DNA of 64,000 bases from Paenibacillus sp. 37 (GTDB lineage: Bacteria; Bacillota; Bacilli; Paenibacillales; Paenibacillaceae), in the NCBI RefSeq assembly GCF_008386395.1, contig NZ_CP043761.1, positions 1,364,001 to 1,428,000 of the forward strand, read 5' to 3'. Shown here in pieces: positions 29,347 through 38,985 of this stretch. Below the pieces are notes generated by a model that saw nothing but the letters and a program-made list of their open reading frames with translations, searched no databases and was not told where the DNA came from. The translations under genes were made by a program, and so were the position numbers. Each line of letters opens with the position of its first letter. Position 1 is the first letter of the stretch.

Positions 29347-30390
29347 ATGAAATATATTGCTGCGGGTTATGCCGTTGATTCAGTTCTTCCTGACATGACA
29401 CATGAGGATCTGTCGAAGTTAACACATCTGAACATAGCCTTCGGACATGTCAAGAATGATGCAATCACTACCGAGCATTTAAAAAATGGCCATGTGATCC
29501 AGAACATCAAGCGGGAGCATCCAAATCTTAAAGTGCTGTTGTCTGTAGGCGGATGGAGCGCTGGCGGTTTTTCCGAAGCCGCCTCAACCCAGGCGGGGAG
29601 GGACAGCATGGCTGCATCGGCGTTTAGGGCGCTGGAGGAATATCCTTTTGACGGGATCGATCTGGACTGGGAATATCCTTGTTACGGTGAAGCTGGTATC
29701 GCATCCAGTCCTGATGATAAACGGAATTTTACCTTACTTCTCAAGACGATGCGGGAGGCACTGAGTGCCAAGGGAGAAGCGGATGGCCGTCATTATCTGC
29801 TCACCATTGCAGCAGGGGCTGATCAATACTACGTTGATGGCACAGAGATGGCCGAGGTGCAGCAGTACCTGGATTACGTGCAGTTGATGACCTATGATAT
29901 GCGCGGCGGTTTTCAGGTTCTGACCGGACACCATACGAATCTGTACACGCCAACAGGAGATCTGTTTCGAATTAGTACGGATGCTTCCGTGGCCCTGTTT
30001 GTTCGAGCTGGTGTCCCGAAGGAGAAGATTGTGATCGGAGCTGCGTTCTATTCCCGGATCTGGAATGAGGTTCCTGACCGAAACCACGGGCTCCATCAAA
30101 TGGCTGGTAGCACAGGCGGCTATGGTCCGTCATTTGCCGAGCTGGAAGCGAAGTACATTAACAAGAATGGCTTCACTCGTTATTGGGATGAAGAAGCCTG
30201 TGCACCGTTTCTGTTTAATGGGTCCAGCCTCATATCTTATGATGATGAAGAATCGATCCAATGCAAATGTGATTACGTAAAGGAGCAAGGTCTGGCCGGC
30301 ATCATGTTCTGGGAGTACGGCTGTGATCCGACTCACCGTTTGCTGGATGCAGTGCATCAAGGACTTCAACATTTCCCGGCTGAGAAATAG
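29347..30390 (+). CDS. GH18 chitinase/ENGase-like glycosidase, cytoplasmic
   Basis: A 347-residue single-domain GH18 protein. The substrate-assisted catalytic motif DGIDLDWEYP is intact (the last Glu is the acid), preceded by the SVGGWS strand and followed by MTYDMRGG; a chitinase insertion domain seems present. GH18 enzymes cleave beta-1,4 bonds after GlcNAc in chitin or in the chitobiose core of N-glycans. No signal peptide is present, so it acts on imported material. I prefer ATG 29347 to the GTG at 29335 that overlaps the upstream stop, because the ATG gives the standard family N-terminus; translational coupling with the transglutaminase gene is likely either way. It is the last gene before a bidirectional terminator. 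Confidence 0.9.
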   Translation: MKYIAAGYAVDSVLPDMTHEDLSKLTHLNIAFGHVKNDAITTEHLKNGHVIQNIKREHPNLKVLLSVGGWSAGGFSEAASTQAGRDSMAASAFRALEEYPFDGIDLDWEYPCYGEAGIASSPDDKRNFTLLLKTMREALSAKGEADGRHYLLTIAAGADQYYVDGTEMAEVQQYLDYVQLMTYDMRGGFQVLTGHHTNLYTPTGDLFRISTDASVALFVRAGVPKEKIVIGAAFYSRIWNEVPDRNHGLHQMAGSTGGYGPSFAELEAKYINKNGFTRYWDEEACAPFLFNGSSLISYDDEESIQCKCDYVKEQGLAGIMFWEYGCDPTHRLLDAVHQGLQHFPAEK

Positions 30391-30446
30391 GATCATTACA
30401 CCGGTCGCCACGGATCGATATACGTATACGAACTGATCCCAATACC

Positions 30447-30480
30447 AAACCTCCCCTAACCATGTGGTCAGGGGAGGTTT
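30447..30480. terminator. Bidirectional terminator
   Basis: AAACCTCCCCT / AGGGGAGGTTT perfect 11-bp stem with a 12-base loop between the convergent GH18 and AraC-sensor genes. Confidence 0.88.
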
Positions 30481-30500
30481 CTATTTATTCAATAAGCCTT

Positions 30501-32801
30501 TTATCCAGTACATTCCTCGTCATCATCATCCGGGGAATCGGCGGAGCCGTTGGGACGGTGCAATTTACGGTATTGCCCTGGGGTATAACCCGTCTCTTTT
30601 TTGAATTTGCGGATGAAGTTTGGTGTATCCAGGTAACCGACACGCGTGATGATATCTTTTAACGGATCGGTAGTATGCAGCAGTAGTCGAATGACCTCAT
30701 CCATCCGTTTCTGCCAGATATATTGGGTAAAGTTCATGCCGATCTTTTCTTTGAAAGAACGACTGAAATAGGATGAAGAGATCGTGAATTTCGATGAAAT
30801 CGTACCTAAACTGAGATCATAATCAGAGAAATTGGCATCGATATAAGCAACGATTTCATCCATAAGAGAGCTTTCTTCCGTCTCACTCTTCGCCTCGACA
30901 TGGGCGCAGATTTCGGCGGCGAGGCCTGTCAGTTTTTTCTCCAAATCCTCCAACGAGTCGTAGGAAGTGATCCTTGGAAGTTGATCAACCACATGATGGA
31001 TTCCAAGCTCCGAAGCGGTTTTGAGCATGGTATTCAGAATATCAAAGCAGATGCAACGCAGCAGCGGTACAGACGGCATTTCGGATTTCAGGGTATTCAA
31101 CGCAGTTGACACCATCTGAACCGCCACATCATAGCTGCCTTGTTTTAAGCTCTGAACCAGCTTTAATAACACATCCTTAGGGACCCAGAAGGAAGAATCC
31201 TGTACATCGGAACCGGAAAGGTTGTTAAAATATGTACTGGTGCCCTGTCCATGCAGCATCGATGCTTCCAGAGCGGTCGAGGCCTCAATGTAGGACTGAT
31301 TCAGCTGTTTCGGATAAGTGTACCGATTGCCTATCCCGATTGCGGGCGCGACCCCGGTGTGTTCTGTCACCATCCATTGCAGTTTTTCAACGATAGGCTC
31401 CATACGGGTATTCAGGCTACCTTCATGCCCAATTTCGGCATCGAATCCCACGATAAGGGCCAATTGGTCTGCCTGTGGCAGCTCTACGCCGTAAGCATAA
31501 GCAGACAACTCGGGCAGCTCCACATCGTTCATCAGCTGCATGACAGTAGGTTGCTCGGGGTTATCACCGATAGGAAAAGCATGCATTTCCCAGCCCATGA
31601 TCATGACAAAATAATGGGATCGGTTAAAGCGTATGCCAAGCTTATCCGTAAACTCAGAGGGAAAATCTCCGGTGTGACCGTGCTTCAGCAACATGAGCAA
31701 AATATGATTGCGAGCATAGGGCTCCTGAAGATCTACGCGCTGACTATAATCATGCAGTGTTTTTTTTATCCATTCCAGCTCGTTGGTGGTGGAGGATGGA
31801 TCAGGATCATTCTTCAACCGAATGAACTCCATTAAGTCTGAAATCGGATGGTACTGTCTTCGGGCCAACATAATGGCGAGGAACGTGCCCATCACCACCA
31901 TGAAGGAGAAAACAAGAACAACAAAGGTGCGAATATGAACGATTCGGCTAAAAAATTGGTTGCTGGGCATAGCGGTTACATAAGTCCAACCCGCATCCGA
32001 TTTAACGGATACAACCGAATGTGGTTCTTGATTTAAGGAGATGCTGTGCGTTCCGGGTTCAAGAACAAACAGAGCGTTAACTTCCTGTTCGGATATGATT
32101 TCTCCCTTGTAATTGGCTGCCAGTACTTGCCCGAAATTATCGAAAATATAAGTCATCCCGTGATAGTCGCTGAGGATGGAATCAATTAGGCCCGTCAGAT
32201 TGGACTCGTGAATCAGGTACATGACGGTTCCATGGGCGGGCGTATTGTTAGGTGCAATCGGTACAAGGTAGGCCAGCATGGAATTGGGTATTCTGGTTCC
32301 TTGGACGACCTGCTCCGCTGGACGTATCGTGGGGGACTGTACGCTATTCAAATCCCGGATCATGTCTGTTTTGTTCCACGTAGTAAATTTGTAGCGACCA
32401 GTGAATACATCCAGGTTCTCAGAACCTTGAGAAGAATAGATGTTATCATCTCCACGGAAGAACAGGAATAACTCATCGATAATGGAACTGGTGGCTTTGT
32501 ATTTGACCAATGCGCCGATTGATTCCCGACTATAGTACGGATGGTGGGTCCAATATCGCGTTAACTGCTCATCGTAGGCGATGCGAAAAGCAATGTCTTG
32601 GAGTTCCTTCATGCGATCATCAATGACCGTTTTGGCTTGAGTGAGCTGATTGACATTGGTCTGTTCAATCTCTGAACGGAGCGTGTCCACAGCGTTGTGA
32701 TAAATAATGATGGTTAAAATAACAAGAGGGATCAGGAAAATGGAGATATAGGATAGTGTGTACTTAAACAGAAGCTTGGACTTGAAGTGATTCCATTTCA
32801 T
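30501..32801 (-). CDS. Membrane-anchored AraC-family sensor-regulator
   Basis: A 766-residue one-component regulator. TM1 (about 14-34), an extracytoplasmic sensor of about 260 residues with Cache-like pattern, TM2 (about 295-317), a cytoplasmic linker region, and a C-terminal AraC DNA-binding domain (about 655-757) with two helix-turn-helix units (LGTISSKFTISSSYFSRSFK and the second ending FIRKFKKETGYTPGQYRKLH). Such proteins in Paenibacillus usually control neighbouring sugar transport or glycosidase genes by sensing an external ligand. Candidate targets are the GH29-GH18 locus, which converges on it, or the upstream xylosidase gene on the same strand. Confidence 0.9.
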   Translation of the reverse strand: MKWNHFKSKLLFKYTLSYISIFLIPLVILTIIIYHNAVDTLRSEIEQTNVNQLTQAKTVIDDRMKELQDIAFRIAYDEQLTRYWTHHPYYSRESIGALVKYKATSSIIDELFLFFRGDDNIYSSQGSENLDVFTGRYKFTTWNKTDMIRDLNSVQSPTIRPAEQVVQGTRIPNSMLAYLVPIAPNNTPAHGTVMYLIHESNLTGLIDSILSDYHGMTYIFDNFGQVLAANYKGEIISEQEVNALFVLEPGTHSISLNQEPHSVVSVKSDAGWTYVTAMPSNQFFSRIVHIRTFVVLVFSFMVVMGTFLAIMLARRQYHPISDLMEFIRLKNDPDPSSTTNELEWIKKTLHDYSQRVDLQEPYARNHILLMLLKHGHTGDFPSEFTDKLGIRFNRSHYFVMIMGWEMHAFPIGDNPEQPTVMQLMNDVELPELSAYAYGVELPQADQLALIVGFDAEIGHEGSLNTRMEPIVEKLQWMVTEHTGVAPAIGIGNRYTYPKQLNQSYIEASTALEASMLHGQGTSTYFNNLSGSDVQDSSFWVPKDVLLKLVQSLKQGSYDVAVQMVSTALNTLKSEMPSVPLLRCICFDILNTMLKTASELGIHHVVDQLPRITSYDSLEDLEKKLTGLAAEICAHVEAKSETEESSLMDEIVAYIDANFSDYDLSLGTISSKFTISSSYFSRSFKEKIGMNFTQYIWQKRMDEVIRLLLHTTDPLKDIITRVGYLDTPNFIRKFKKETGYTPGQYRKLHRPNGSADSPDDDDEECTG

Positions 32802-32835
32802 ATCTGCAACCTCCCGTTTTTCTTTCGTGCTGCAG

Positions 32836-32849
32836 CGATAGCGCTATCA
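32836..32849 (-). promoter_or_regulatory. cre-like palindrome upstream of AraC sensor gene
   Basis: GATAGCGCTATC (32837-32848) is a perfect 12-bp palindrome, and the surrounding 14-mer on the minus strand, TGATAGCGCTATCG, fits the cre consensus with two deviations. It lies about 35 bases upstream of the regulator start. The rest of the 315-base gap to the xylosidase gene is AT-rich and shows no gene. Confidence 0.5.
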
Positions 32850-33116
32850 TATGGGCAGTGAAGGTATTGCCAAGATGGTAGCTGCTGGGGTGTTCCTTCT
32901 AAAAATACTAGGAGAACTTCTCTAATAAAGCAATGGTTCTTTTATAAATTCCAGTGCAATCCGTAAGAAAGATATAGTTATAGCAAAATCCCCTCAAAGT
33001 TCACTCATTTCCTTATGCTACCACACAAGGCTTTTCAAAGAGTATCTACTTTAAGGGGATAATTTTAGCTGATCATATATTATATTTTCTATTACTGAAT
33101 ATAGGAGTTAAAACGA

Positions 33117-34634
33117 TTATTCGTTCAGAGGTTCATAGTCAAACCAATCGAAACTTGCAGGTGTAGACTCCTCCGATGGAGCATAAGCGTACATGGCGAT
33201 CATCACACCAGTGAAACCACTCGCCACTTCGGTAGATAACAGATGTGTTTCTCCTGAACCCACTTCAATGGCATCGGATGAACCTTGCTGGTAGAGGAAC
33301 GTGAAGTGATTACGGTCAGCCTTGATTTGTATTACAACAGGCCCCTTGTCACAGTCAAGCACCTGTTCGGTTCGCATAGAGCCGACGGTTCGTCGCAATA
33401 CGATTTTCTTCTGCCCATCGACCTGTGTTACAGCCAAATCGTAATGATATTTATCATTCATAAATAAGGTTAATCCAGCTTCCTCACCGCTCGCATTTGG
33501 CTCATAATACAGCTCGGTGGCCGTATTGCATAAGAAATGGCTCAATCGACGCCCAACAAAGGCTGGATTTCTACCCTCATCGAGCGATACCGAATTCCCC
33601 CGCAGGATGAGTTGTCCGGGATTTTCTGTGAGTGTCCAACTATTCGGAGCCGGGTTCCGCAAGAAGATCCAGTTCATGTCCAAGGTTGGTTCGTCAAAAT
33701 GATCCCGGGCAGCCTGAGGTGACCAAGGGTGCTGAGGCAATGAAGGTCCAGTCATCACCGGTTCAATATGTCCATCAACACCAATTGTCGGCCAATCGTT
33801 ATCCGTCCATGTGACAGGTGCCAGGAACGTTTCACGTCCCAGATGGTGCCGCATGGGGTAACCTGCTGGACGGATGCCAAGACATACGGCCCACCAGCTT
33901 CCATCCTGGATCTGGATAAGGTCTGCATGTCCAGTTGCATGGATACTGGTTTTCATGCTTCGATTGGACAGAATTGGATTATGAGGACACGGATCAAATG
34001 GTCCGTATGGCTCTGTGCTTCGAGCAATGGTCTCCATATGACCATACTCGGTTCCACCTTCGGCGATCATCAGATAGTAGAGGTTATTTATTTTATACAT
34101 GTGGGGAGCTTCGGGGGCTGCGCCTCCGGTTCCGGTCCAGATTAATCGGCTATCCGTTAGTCTGGCTCCGGTCATGATGTCTATCTCGCATTGATAGATG
34201 CCCTCGCCTTCATCGCCGTTACAGGCCGTTTGAAAATACACATGTCCATCTTCATCAAAGAGAAAAGAGGGATCAATGCCGCCCTGATCAACAAAAATCG
34301 GAGCAGACCATGGTCCCTCGGGCTGGGCACTACGTACATAAAAATTCCCGCCGCCGCTGACATTGGTTGTTGTCATATAGAACCAGCCATCATGGTACCG
34401 GAGAGTAGGGGCATAAATGCCGCCAGAGTTGCCCGCGTTTGCTAGAGGGAGTTGCTCCGTTGTTGTGAGGACATGGCCGATCTGTCGCCAGTTCACAAGG
34501 TCTTTGCTGTGGAAGATGGGCACACCAGGGAAATATTCAAAGGTACTGGTTACCAGATAATAGTCTTCATCTACACGGCAGATACTTGGATCTGGATAAA
34601 ACCCCGGAATGACCGGATTGGTATATTTCATCAT
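33117..34634 (-). CDS. GH43 beta-xylosidase / alpha-L-arabinofuranosidase
   Basis: A 505-residue cytoplasmic GH43 enzyme. The five-bladed propeller (about 1-310) opens with YTNPVIPGFYPDPSIC, where Asp15 is the general base, and contains GGIDPSFLFDEDG and the acid Glu in PEAPHMYK. A beta-sandwich C-terminal domain (about 320-505) is typical of XynB-like GH43 xylosidases. No signal peptide is present, so it would split imported xylo- or arabinoxylo-oligosaccharides. AGGAG stands 6 bases before ATG 34634, with a second in-frame ATG right after it. It is divergent from a cupin-AraC regulator and upstream of the AraC sensor gene on the same strand. Confidence 0.93.
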   Translation of the reverse strand: MMKYTNPVIPGFYPDPSICRVDEDYYLVTSTFEYFPGVPIFHSKDLVNWRQIGHVLTTTEQLPLANAGNSGGIYAPTLRYHDGWFYMTTTNVSGGGNFYVRSAQPEGPWSAPIFVDQGGIDPSFLFDEDGHVYFQTACNGDEGEGIYQCEIDIMTGARLTDSRLIWTGTGGAAPEAPHMYKINNLYYLMIAEGGTEYGHMETIARSTEPYGPFDPCPHNPILSNRSMKTSIHATGHADLIQIQDGSWWAVCLGIRPAGYPMRHHLGRETFLAPVTWTDNDWPTIGVDGHIEPVMTGPSLPQHPWSPQAARDHFDEPTLDMNWIFLRNPAPNSWTLTENPGQLILRGNSVSLDEGRNPAFVGRRLSHFLCNTATELYYEPNASGEEAGLTLFMNDKYHYDLAVTQVDGQKKIVLRRTVGSMRTEQVLDCDKGPVVIQIKADRNHFTFLYQQGSSDAIEVGSGETHLLSTEVASGFTGVMIAMYAYAPSEESTPASFDWFDYEPLNE

Positions 34635-34804
34635 GTTATGCTCCTATTCATGTCGAAAGTGTAATATGGACCTGGACGTATGAGAGATATCCTTGCTACA
34701 AGGGGCATTATATCGTCTTCAATCATTTCCAACCTTGATTTTTCGGTCCTCGAATAGCATGATATAGACATTCAACCCAACATGGTTTGCGGAGGGGAAT
34801 GCTT

Positions 34805-35671
34805 TTGAGTAATGCATATTTGAGATGGTTTACCTCGGATCATCAACAATTTCCGTTTTTTATTCAGTACGGTGGACATGTTGAGGACATGGAGCTTCAT
34901 AATCATATGGATTTTACGGAACTTGTGATTGTTCTGAATGGTCATGCAACCCATGTGGTGAACACCGAAGAATTTTTTATTAAAAAAGGGAACGCATTTG
35001 TGATTAATGGTGACACCCATCATGCGTATAAAGACCCTCATGATTTTAGGATCTGTAATATTATGTTCAGTCCCGAGATGCTTGCTTCGGCCGGTCCCGA
35101 TCTGAGAAAATCTAACGGCTTTCAGGCGTTGTTTGTTTTGGAACCGTTGTATCGTAATATTCACTCATTTCCGAGTAAACTTTCGTTATCCATTTCCAGT
35201 CTGGAGTATGTGGAATCACTGATATCGTTCATGATTGAGGAGTATCAGAGTAAACAGCAAGGGTATCAGACGATGTTGATCTCACGTCTTACGGAGATGG
35301 TTGTTTATTTATCGAGACAATATGATACGCAGGAGAAAGGGATTGAAGGTAATAATCTGATGCATCTGGCCAATGCCATTTCATTTATTGAAGATCATTA
35401 TCTGGAGCCACTGTCGCTAGAGGATATTGCGGGGAAGTCGAATATCTCCATAAGGCATCTGAACCGGATTTTTCGATCCTATTATCAGATGACCCCGATC
35501 TCTTATCTGCAAAAGTTGCGTCTGGAGAAGGCTTGTCATTTGTTGAAAAACGGGAATCTGTCCATCACGGAAATTTCGTATGAATGTGGATTTAACGACA
35601 GTAATTATTTCACCCGCCAGTTCAAGAAAGCCTTTGGTAAGTCTCCCAAAACATACAGGCAGAATCATTAA
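34805..35671 (+). CDS. AraC-family regulator with cupin sensor
   Basis: A 288-residue regulator: N-terminal cupin-like ligand domain (about 20-95; MELHNHMDFTELVIVLNG) and C-terminal AraC double helix-turn-helix (about 185-285; LSLEDIAGKSNISIRHLNRI and NDSNYFTRQFKKAFGKSPKT). I choose TTG 34805 because GGAGGGG ends 7 bases upstream; ATG 34799 is too close to it and TTG 34787 precedes it. It is divergent from the GH43 xylosidase gene with a 170-base gap and is its likely regulator. Confidence 0.9.
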   Translation: MSNAYLRWFTSDHQQFPFFIQYGGHVEDMELHNHMDFTELVIVLNGHATHVVNTEEFFIKKGNAFVINGDTHHAYKDPHDFRICNIMFSPEMLASAGPDLRKSNGFQALFVLEPLYRNIHSFPSKLSLSISSLEYVESLISFMIEEYQSKQQGYQTMLISRLTEMVVYLSRQYDTQEKGIEGNNLMHLANAISFIEDHYLEPLSLEDIAGKSNISIRHLNRIFRSYYQMTPISYLQKLRLEKACHLLKNGNLSITEISYECGFNDSNYFTRQFKKAFGKSPKTYRQNH

Positions 35672-35756
35672 CACCCGAATGAATATGATGTGTGAGCCGG
35701 GAGAGGTGAACAGAAATTCTGGGCCGAGATTCGCCAACGTATAAATCCAAAAAAAT

Positions 35757-35790
35757 AAGCAGGACCATCTTACGAGGAGGTCCTGCTTTC
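35757..35790. terminator. Terminator between AraC regulator and YdeI-like gene
   Basis: AAGCAGGACC / GGTCCTGCTT perfect 10-bp stem between convergent genes, with an A-rich stretch on the left. Confidence 0.8.
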
Positions 35791-35806
35791 GTATTTTCAA
35801 GGGTTT

Positions 35807-36376
35807 TTAATAATCCAGAAGCCGTCCGTGATCATGCCACTGACCGTACATTTTATTTTCCTTTGTGTTGGTTATGAACTTATCTAATCTGCTCTGGAAT
35901 AATGCTGGCTGATTCTTAACACTTTGGATCGTATCGATCCGAACGTTTTGATACAGGTTAGGGAAGGCCATGAAATTTGCATAAACCTGATGGTCTTCTT
36001 TCAGCCTTTGTTCGATCACACCATCAATTATGAAAGCATTTGGCTCCATAACAGGAAGAACCTCTCTACCCTCGTCATGCATGAAGCCCAACTTTTCAAG
36101 TCGACGGACACGTTCCTTGTTCAATTCTGTCCATGAGCTACGTTTGCTTCGGGGAGATAATCTCTGTGCCAATCGAGTCTCGGATATTTTCTTTTTGACC
36201 CCATCGATCCAGCCAAAGCATAGCGACTCCTCAACCACATCCAAATACAGTAGAGTATCCGGAGTGGGTTTCAAGCTAACCATGACCCAGCAAGATTTCT
36301 GGACTTTTCCATGCTCCTGCAACCAACTTCTCAATTCTTCCCTCGATGTCACGGGGATACAATGTACATTCTCCAT
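35807..36376 (-). CDS. YdeI/OmpD-associated family protein
   Basis: A 189-residue cytoplasmic protein with the conserved ESLCFGWIDGVKK segment (about 50-65), RLSPRSKRSSWTELNKERV (about 73-91) and the alpha-helical C-terminus typical of the YdeI/OmpD-associated (bacteriocin-protection-like) family. Its biochemical role is not known. It starts 11 bases after the DinB-family gene on the same strand, so the two are probably one operon. Confidence 0.88.
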   Translation of the reverse strand: MENVHCIPVTSREELRSWLQEHGKVQKSCWVMVSLKPTPDTLLYLDVVEESLCFGWIDGVKKKISETRLAQRLSPRSKRSSWTELNKERVRRLEKLGFMHDEGREVLPVMEPNAFIIDGVIEQRLKEDHQVYANFMAFPNLYQNVRIDTIQSVKNQPALFQSRLDKFITNTKENKMYGQWHDHGRLLDY

Positions 36377-36387
36377 CGCATCGTTGT

Positions 36388-36897
36388 CTATACTTGAGCC
36401 GGTTCTTGATACCAGAAGAGAGAATAGTCGTTCATGACGGAGGCATGCCCCAACTGACGCAGCATGGTAGACACATTGCCTCGGTGGTAGGTCCCGTGAT
36501 TGACCAGATGGAATACCATTTCCGATAAGCTGGTTTCGCGGACGCCGGCAAATGGATTATCGAGCAGCACGGTTTGTTCAAGATTAGTTTGGCCTTGGAG
36601 CCATTCGCTGTATTGTGCCGACAGATCGGCAAACATTTGCATGTACTCATCTATTGAACCGTGAATTTCACCATTGAGAGGCATGCATGCCTGGAGTGCC
36701 TCGGGCATACCGGTGCCCGTTAACACCAGATACCACATCTTATCCACTGCGTAGATATGGCTGAGGGCATGGGCGATGGTTGGAAATGAACTGTTCACTT
36801 CCTGACTCAGCACAGAAGAGGGGAGTTCTTTGATTCTGTTCAGGATGGTTTGATTAGCCCATGCGTTGTAGTTATACATTTGTTCCGGATGATTCAT
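36388..36897 (-). CDS. DinB-family putative metalloenzyme
   Basis: A 169-residue four-helix-bundle protein of the DinB/YfiT superfamily. Three His positions typical of metal binding are seen: LSHIYAVDKMW in helix 2 and NHGTYHRGN in helix 4. Members include bacillithiol-dependent transferases; the substrate here is unknown. GGAG-type ribosome binding sites lie just before the ATG. Followed by the YdeI-like gene and preceded by a WYL-type regulator gene on the same strand. Confidence 0.88.
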   Translation of the reverse strand: MNHPEQMYNYNAWANQTILNRIKELPSSVLSQEVNSSFPTIAHALSHIYAVDKMWYLVLTGTGMPEALQACMPLNGEIHGSIDEYMQMFADLSAQYSEWLQGQTNLEQTVLLDNPFAGVRETSLSEMVFHLVNHGTYHRGNVSTMLRQLGHASVMNDYSLFWYQEPAQV

Positions 36898-36979
36898 GAA
36901 TGATCGTCTCCTTTAATTTGGCGAGGGATGTGGTTACTTACTAAAATGATTATAAAAAAAGAAGTATGACAACAGCGTG

Positions 36980-37930
36980 TCATACTTCTTCATAGAATTT
37001 AAGTGCGTCTCGAAGCTGTTCTTTCAGAATACCTCGTAATTCAATCGGTTCAAGCACCTCAGCGCCACTTCCCAAACTAAGCAGAAACGACCATAACCAC
37101 TTGGCTTGTAACGGTTGATAAACCGAGATGCGCATCGTCATACTTCCATCCTCGTGAAATTGCTTATCTGCCTGTTGAAAATGATCCATGGCTTCCGCTA
37201 GCGCTTCCGGGTTCACCCGAAATACAACATCACTTACCTGATCTTGCCATGATGGATCTGACACAACATTCTCTTGGGGAAGCTCAAGGTGGGGTTGGAA
37301 GTGTTCCGATGTCAGTTGCACGTTCATCATCCGGGACAGTCGGAACTCGCGATAATCCTGCCGTGTCTGGCAAAATCCGTATACATACCAATTACGATAT
37401 TTAAAATGAAGTCTTAAAGGTTCCAGATGGCGGGGTGTATGTTCATTCTTTGTATTGATGTAGTCAAAACGGACAACCTGATGATCCGTAATCCCTTTAC
37501 GCAGATGAGGAAGGGCGTCAGGTTCTGTTCGGCGAGTCTCCAGATCCACCGACAGACTTGAGGTTTGATGCTCCGGTCCAATCGTTTGCAGACGTTCAAT
37601 CGTGCCTTGTGCACGTGCATCTTCGAATACTGTGGATAGACTGCTCAGGACCGTGATCAGGGAATCCACATCATAAGAACCGAGCAAGCTTTTATCCATC
37701 TTGTATCCGTCCATCATGCCGTAGCCGCCTTTGAGTCCCTGATGGGAGACGACCGGGAAGCCGGCGGCACAGATTACATCAATATCCCGATAGATCGTTC
37801 TTGGGGACACCTGAAACTCTTCCGCCAAGGTGGAAGCAGACAATACTTCGTGGTTCAGCAGTTTGTATATGATTGAGATTAATCGCTCCAATTTCAAAAG
37901 GTATCCCCGCCCGTTATTCCATTTTGTCAT
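36980..37930 (-). CDS. HTH-WYL transcriptional regulator (YafY type)
   Basis: A 316-residue regulator with an N-terminal HTH_11 domain (about 12-65; STLAEEFQVSPRTIYRDID), a WYL domain (about 140-220) and a WCX C-terminal extension (about 240-315). WYL domains bind nucleic acid or small ligands. There is no clear ribosome binding site before ATG 37930; a TTG at 37897 preceded by GGGCGGGG could be the true start and would give the usual family N-terminus. It lies upstream of the DinB and YdeI genes on the same strand. Confidence 0.87.
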   Translation of the reverse strand: MTKWNNGRGYLLKLERLISIIYKLLNHEVLSASTLAEEFQVSPRTIYRDIDVICAAGFPVVSHQGLKGGYGMMDGYKMDKSLLGSYDVDSLITVLSSLSTVFEDARAQGTIERLQTIGPEHQTSSLSVDLETRRTEPDALPHLRKGITDHQVVRFDYINTKNEHTPRHLEPLRLHFKYRNWYVYGFCQTRQDYREFRLSRMMNVQLTSEHFQPHLELPQENVVSDPSWQDQVSDVVFRVNPEALAEAMDHFQQADKQFHEDGSMTMRISVYQPLQAKWLWSFLLSLGSGAEVLEPIELRGILKEQLRDALKFYEEV

Positions 37931-38067
37931 TACAGGCCATTATTATATCACAACAAAAAAAGAGTGCTGGATAGCACCCTTTCGAAGACACATGATTGTT
38001 GTTGTGTTGAACAGTTACGTTAGCAGATCGGTCGAACTTCATATCGAGTGAATAGTCAGAGATGACT

Positions 38068-38985
38068 CTACTCTTCTTGCACGTTATAGAGAACCCGAGC
38101 GAGCAGATTCTGTCCATAGTTTCCGAAGTTTTTGCCAAAGATCGTTAAGCCCCGTTTGTTCAAAGATCCGTCGGTAACCGCAATGCGGAAGTGAATATCG
38201 CTTTTGTAATCCAGCCCAATCTGGTCCAGCGTTACATCCGAGATACGACATCCGTCGATATAGCTGCCCTCTTGCGTAATCCGAATCAGCTTCAGCATAC
38301 CGTACTGATTCAAGTGGGGAGGCCACCATTCCGGGTTGAAGGTCCCGCGTGTATTACCGAAATCCCCTGGGCTCGTCCAGCAACCAATCTCAATACCGTT
38401 GACATAGAAGTAAATATCCGAAGGGTAATTGTCACAAAAGCCAGGGGCCTCCGAACCCAGTTCCATCGACAACTGAATTTCGCTAAAGGACTGATTAGGT
38501 TTGAGATAGTTTGGAATCCGATACTCGAGATAACCCTCGGCCAGCCAGATCATCTCCGCATCAATTCGCAGTGGATCAGCAAAGTACCGCGGATCATCGA
38601 ACTCTCCAACAATGCTGTCCCGGGTAGCGAGACCACATGTAGGTGCGGCCTGATAATCGCTGTAATGACCGACCTGAATTTCTACCTCATAACGATTGTT
38701 AATCTCTTGTGAACGCAGATCAACCATCAATTTTTCCTCATTGAGATAACATATCTTCTGGATTCCATGTTTGCCAACAGCGGTGTTGATCTCGATCAAT
38801 CCGCTCTCTTCAAGCTTCTTGATGTGCATTGTGATGGCACCATTGCTCAGTCCCAGTTTGGTTGCGAGATCATTGAGATTAAGGCTTTGGTTCTTGGCCA
38901 GCAGCTCGATAATCTGAATCCGGATTTCCGAACTGAGCGCTTTGAAGATATTCACACCCGACATCAGATCTTTAATATAAATCAT
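38068..38985 (-). CDS. ArsR-type winged-helix regulator with unrecognised C-terminal domain (copy 2)
   Basis: A 305-residue paralogue of the protein at 10306-11214, with the same architecture: winged helix (about 12-85; LSSEIRIQIIELL, LGLSNGAITMHIKKL) and a roughly 200-residue C-terminal domain with PTCGLAT, DDPRYF, GSEAPG, WTSPGD, PEWW and QYGMLK. The ATG at 38985 has AAAGGA 9-10 bases upstream and gives the same N-terminus as copy 1; the frame extends upstream but without a ribosome binding site. It is divergent from the secreted arabinanase gene and, with it, sits beside the arabinan importer operon. I infer control of that locus. Confidence 0.8.
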   Translation of the reverse strand: MIYIKDLMSGVNIFKALSSEIRIQIIELLAKNQSLNLNDLATKLGLSNGAITMHIKKLEESGLIEINTAVGKHGIQKICYLNEEKLMVDLRSQEINNRYEVEIQVGHYSDYQAAPTCGLATRDSIVGEFDDPRYFADPLRIDAEMIWLAEGYLEYRIPNYLKPNQSFSEIQLSMELGSEAPGFCDNYPSDIYFYVNGIEIGCWTSPGDFGNTRGTFNPEWWPPHLNQYGMLKLIRITQEGSYIDGCRISDVTLDQIGLDYKSDIHFRIAVTDGSLNKRGLTIFGKNFGNYGQNLLARVLYNVQEE

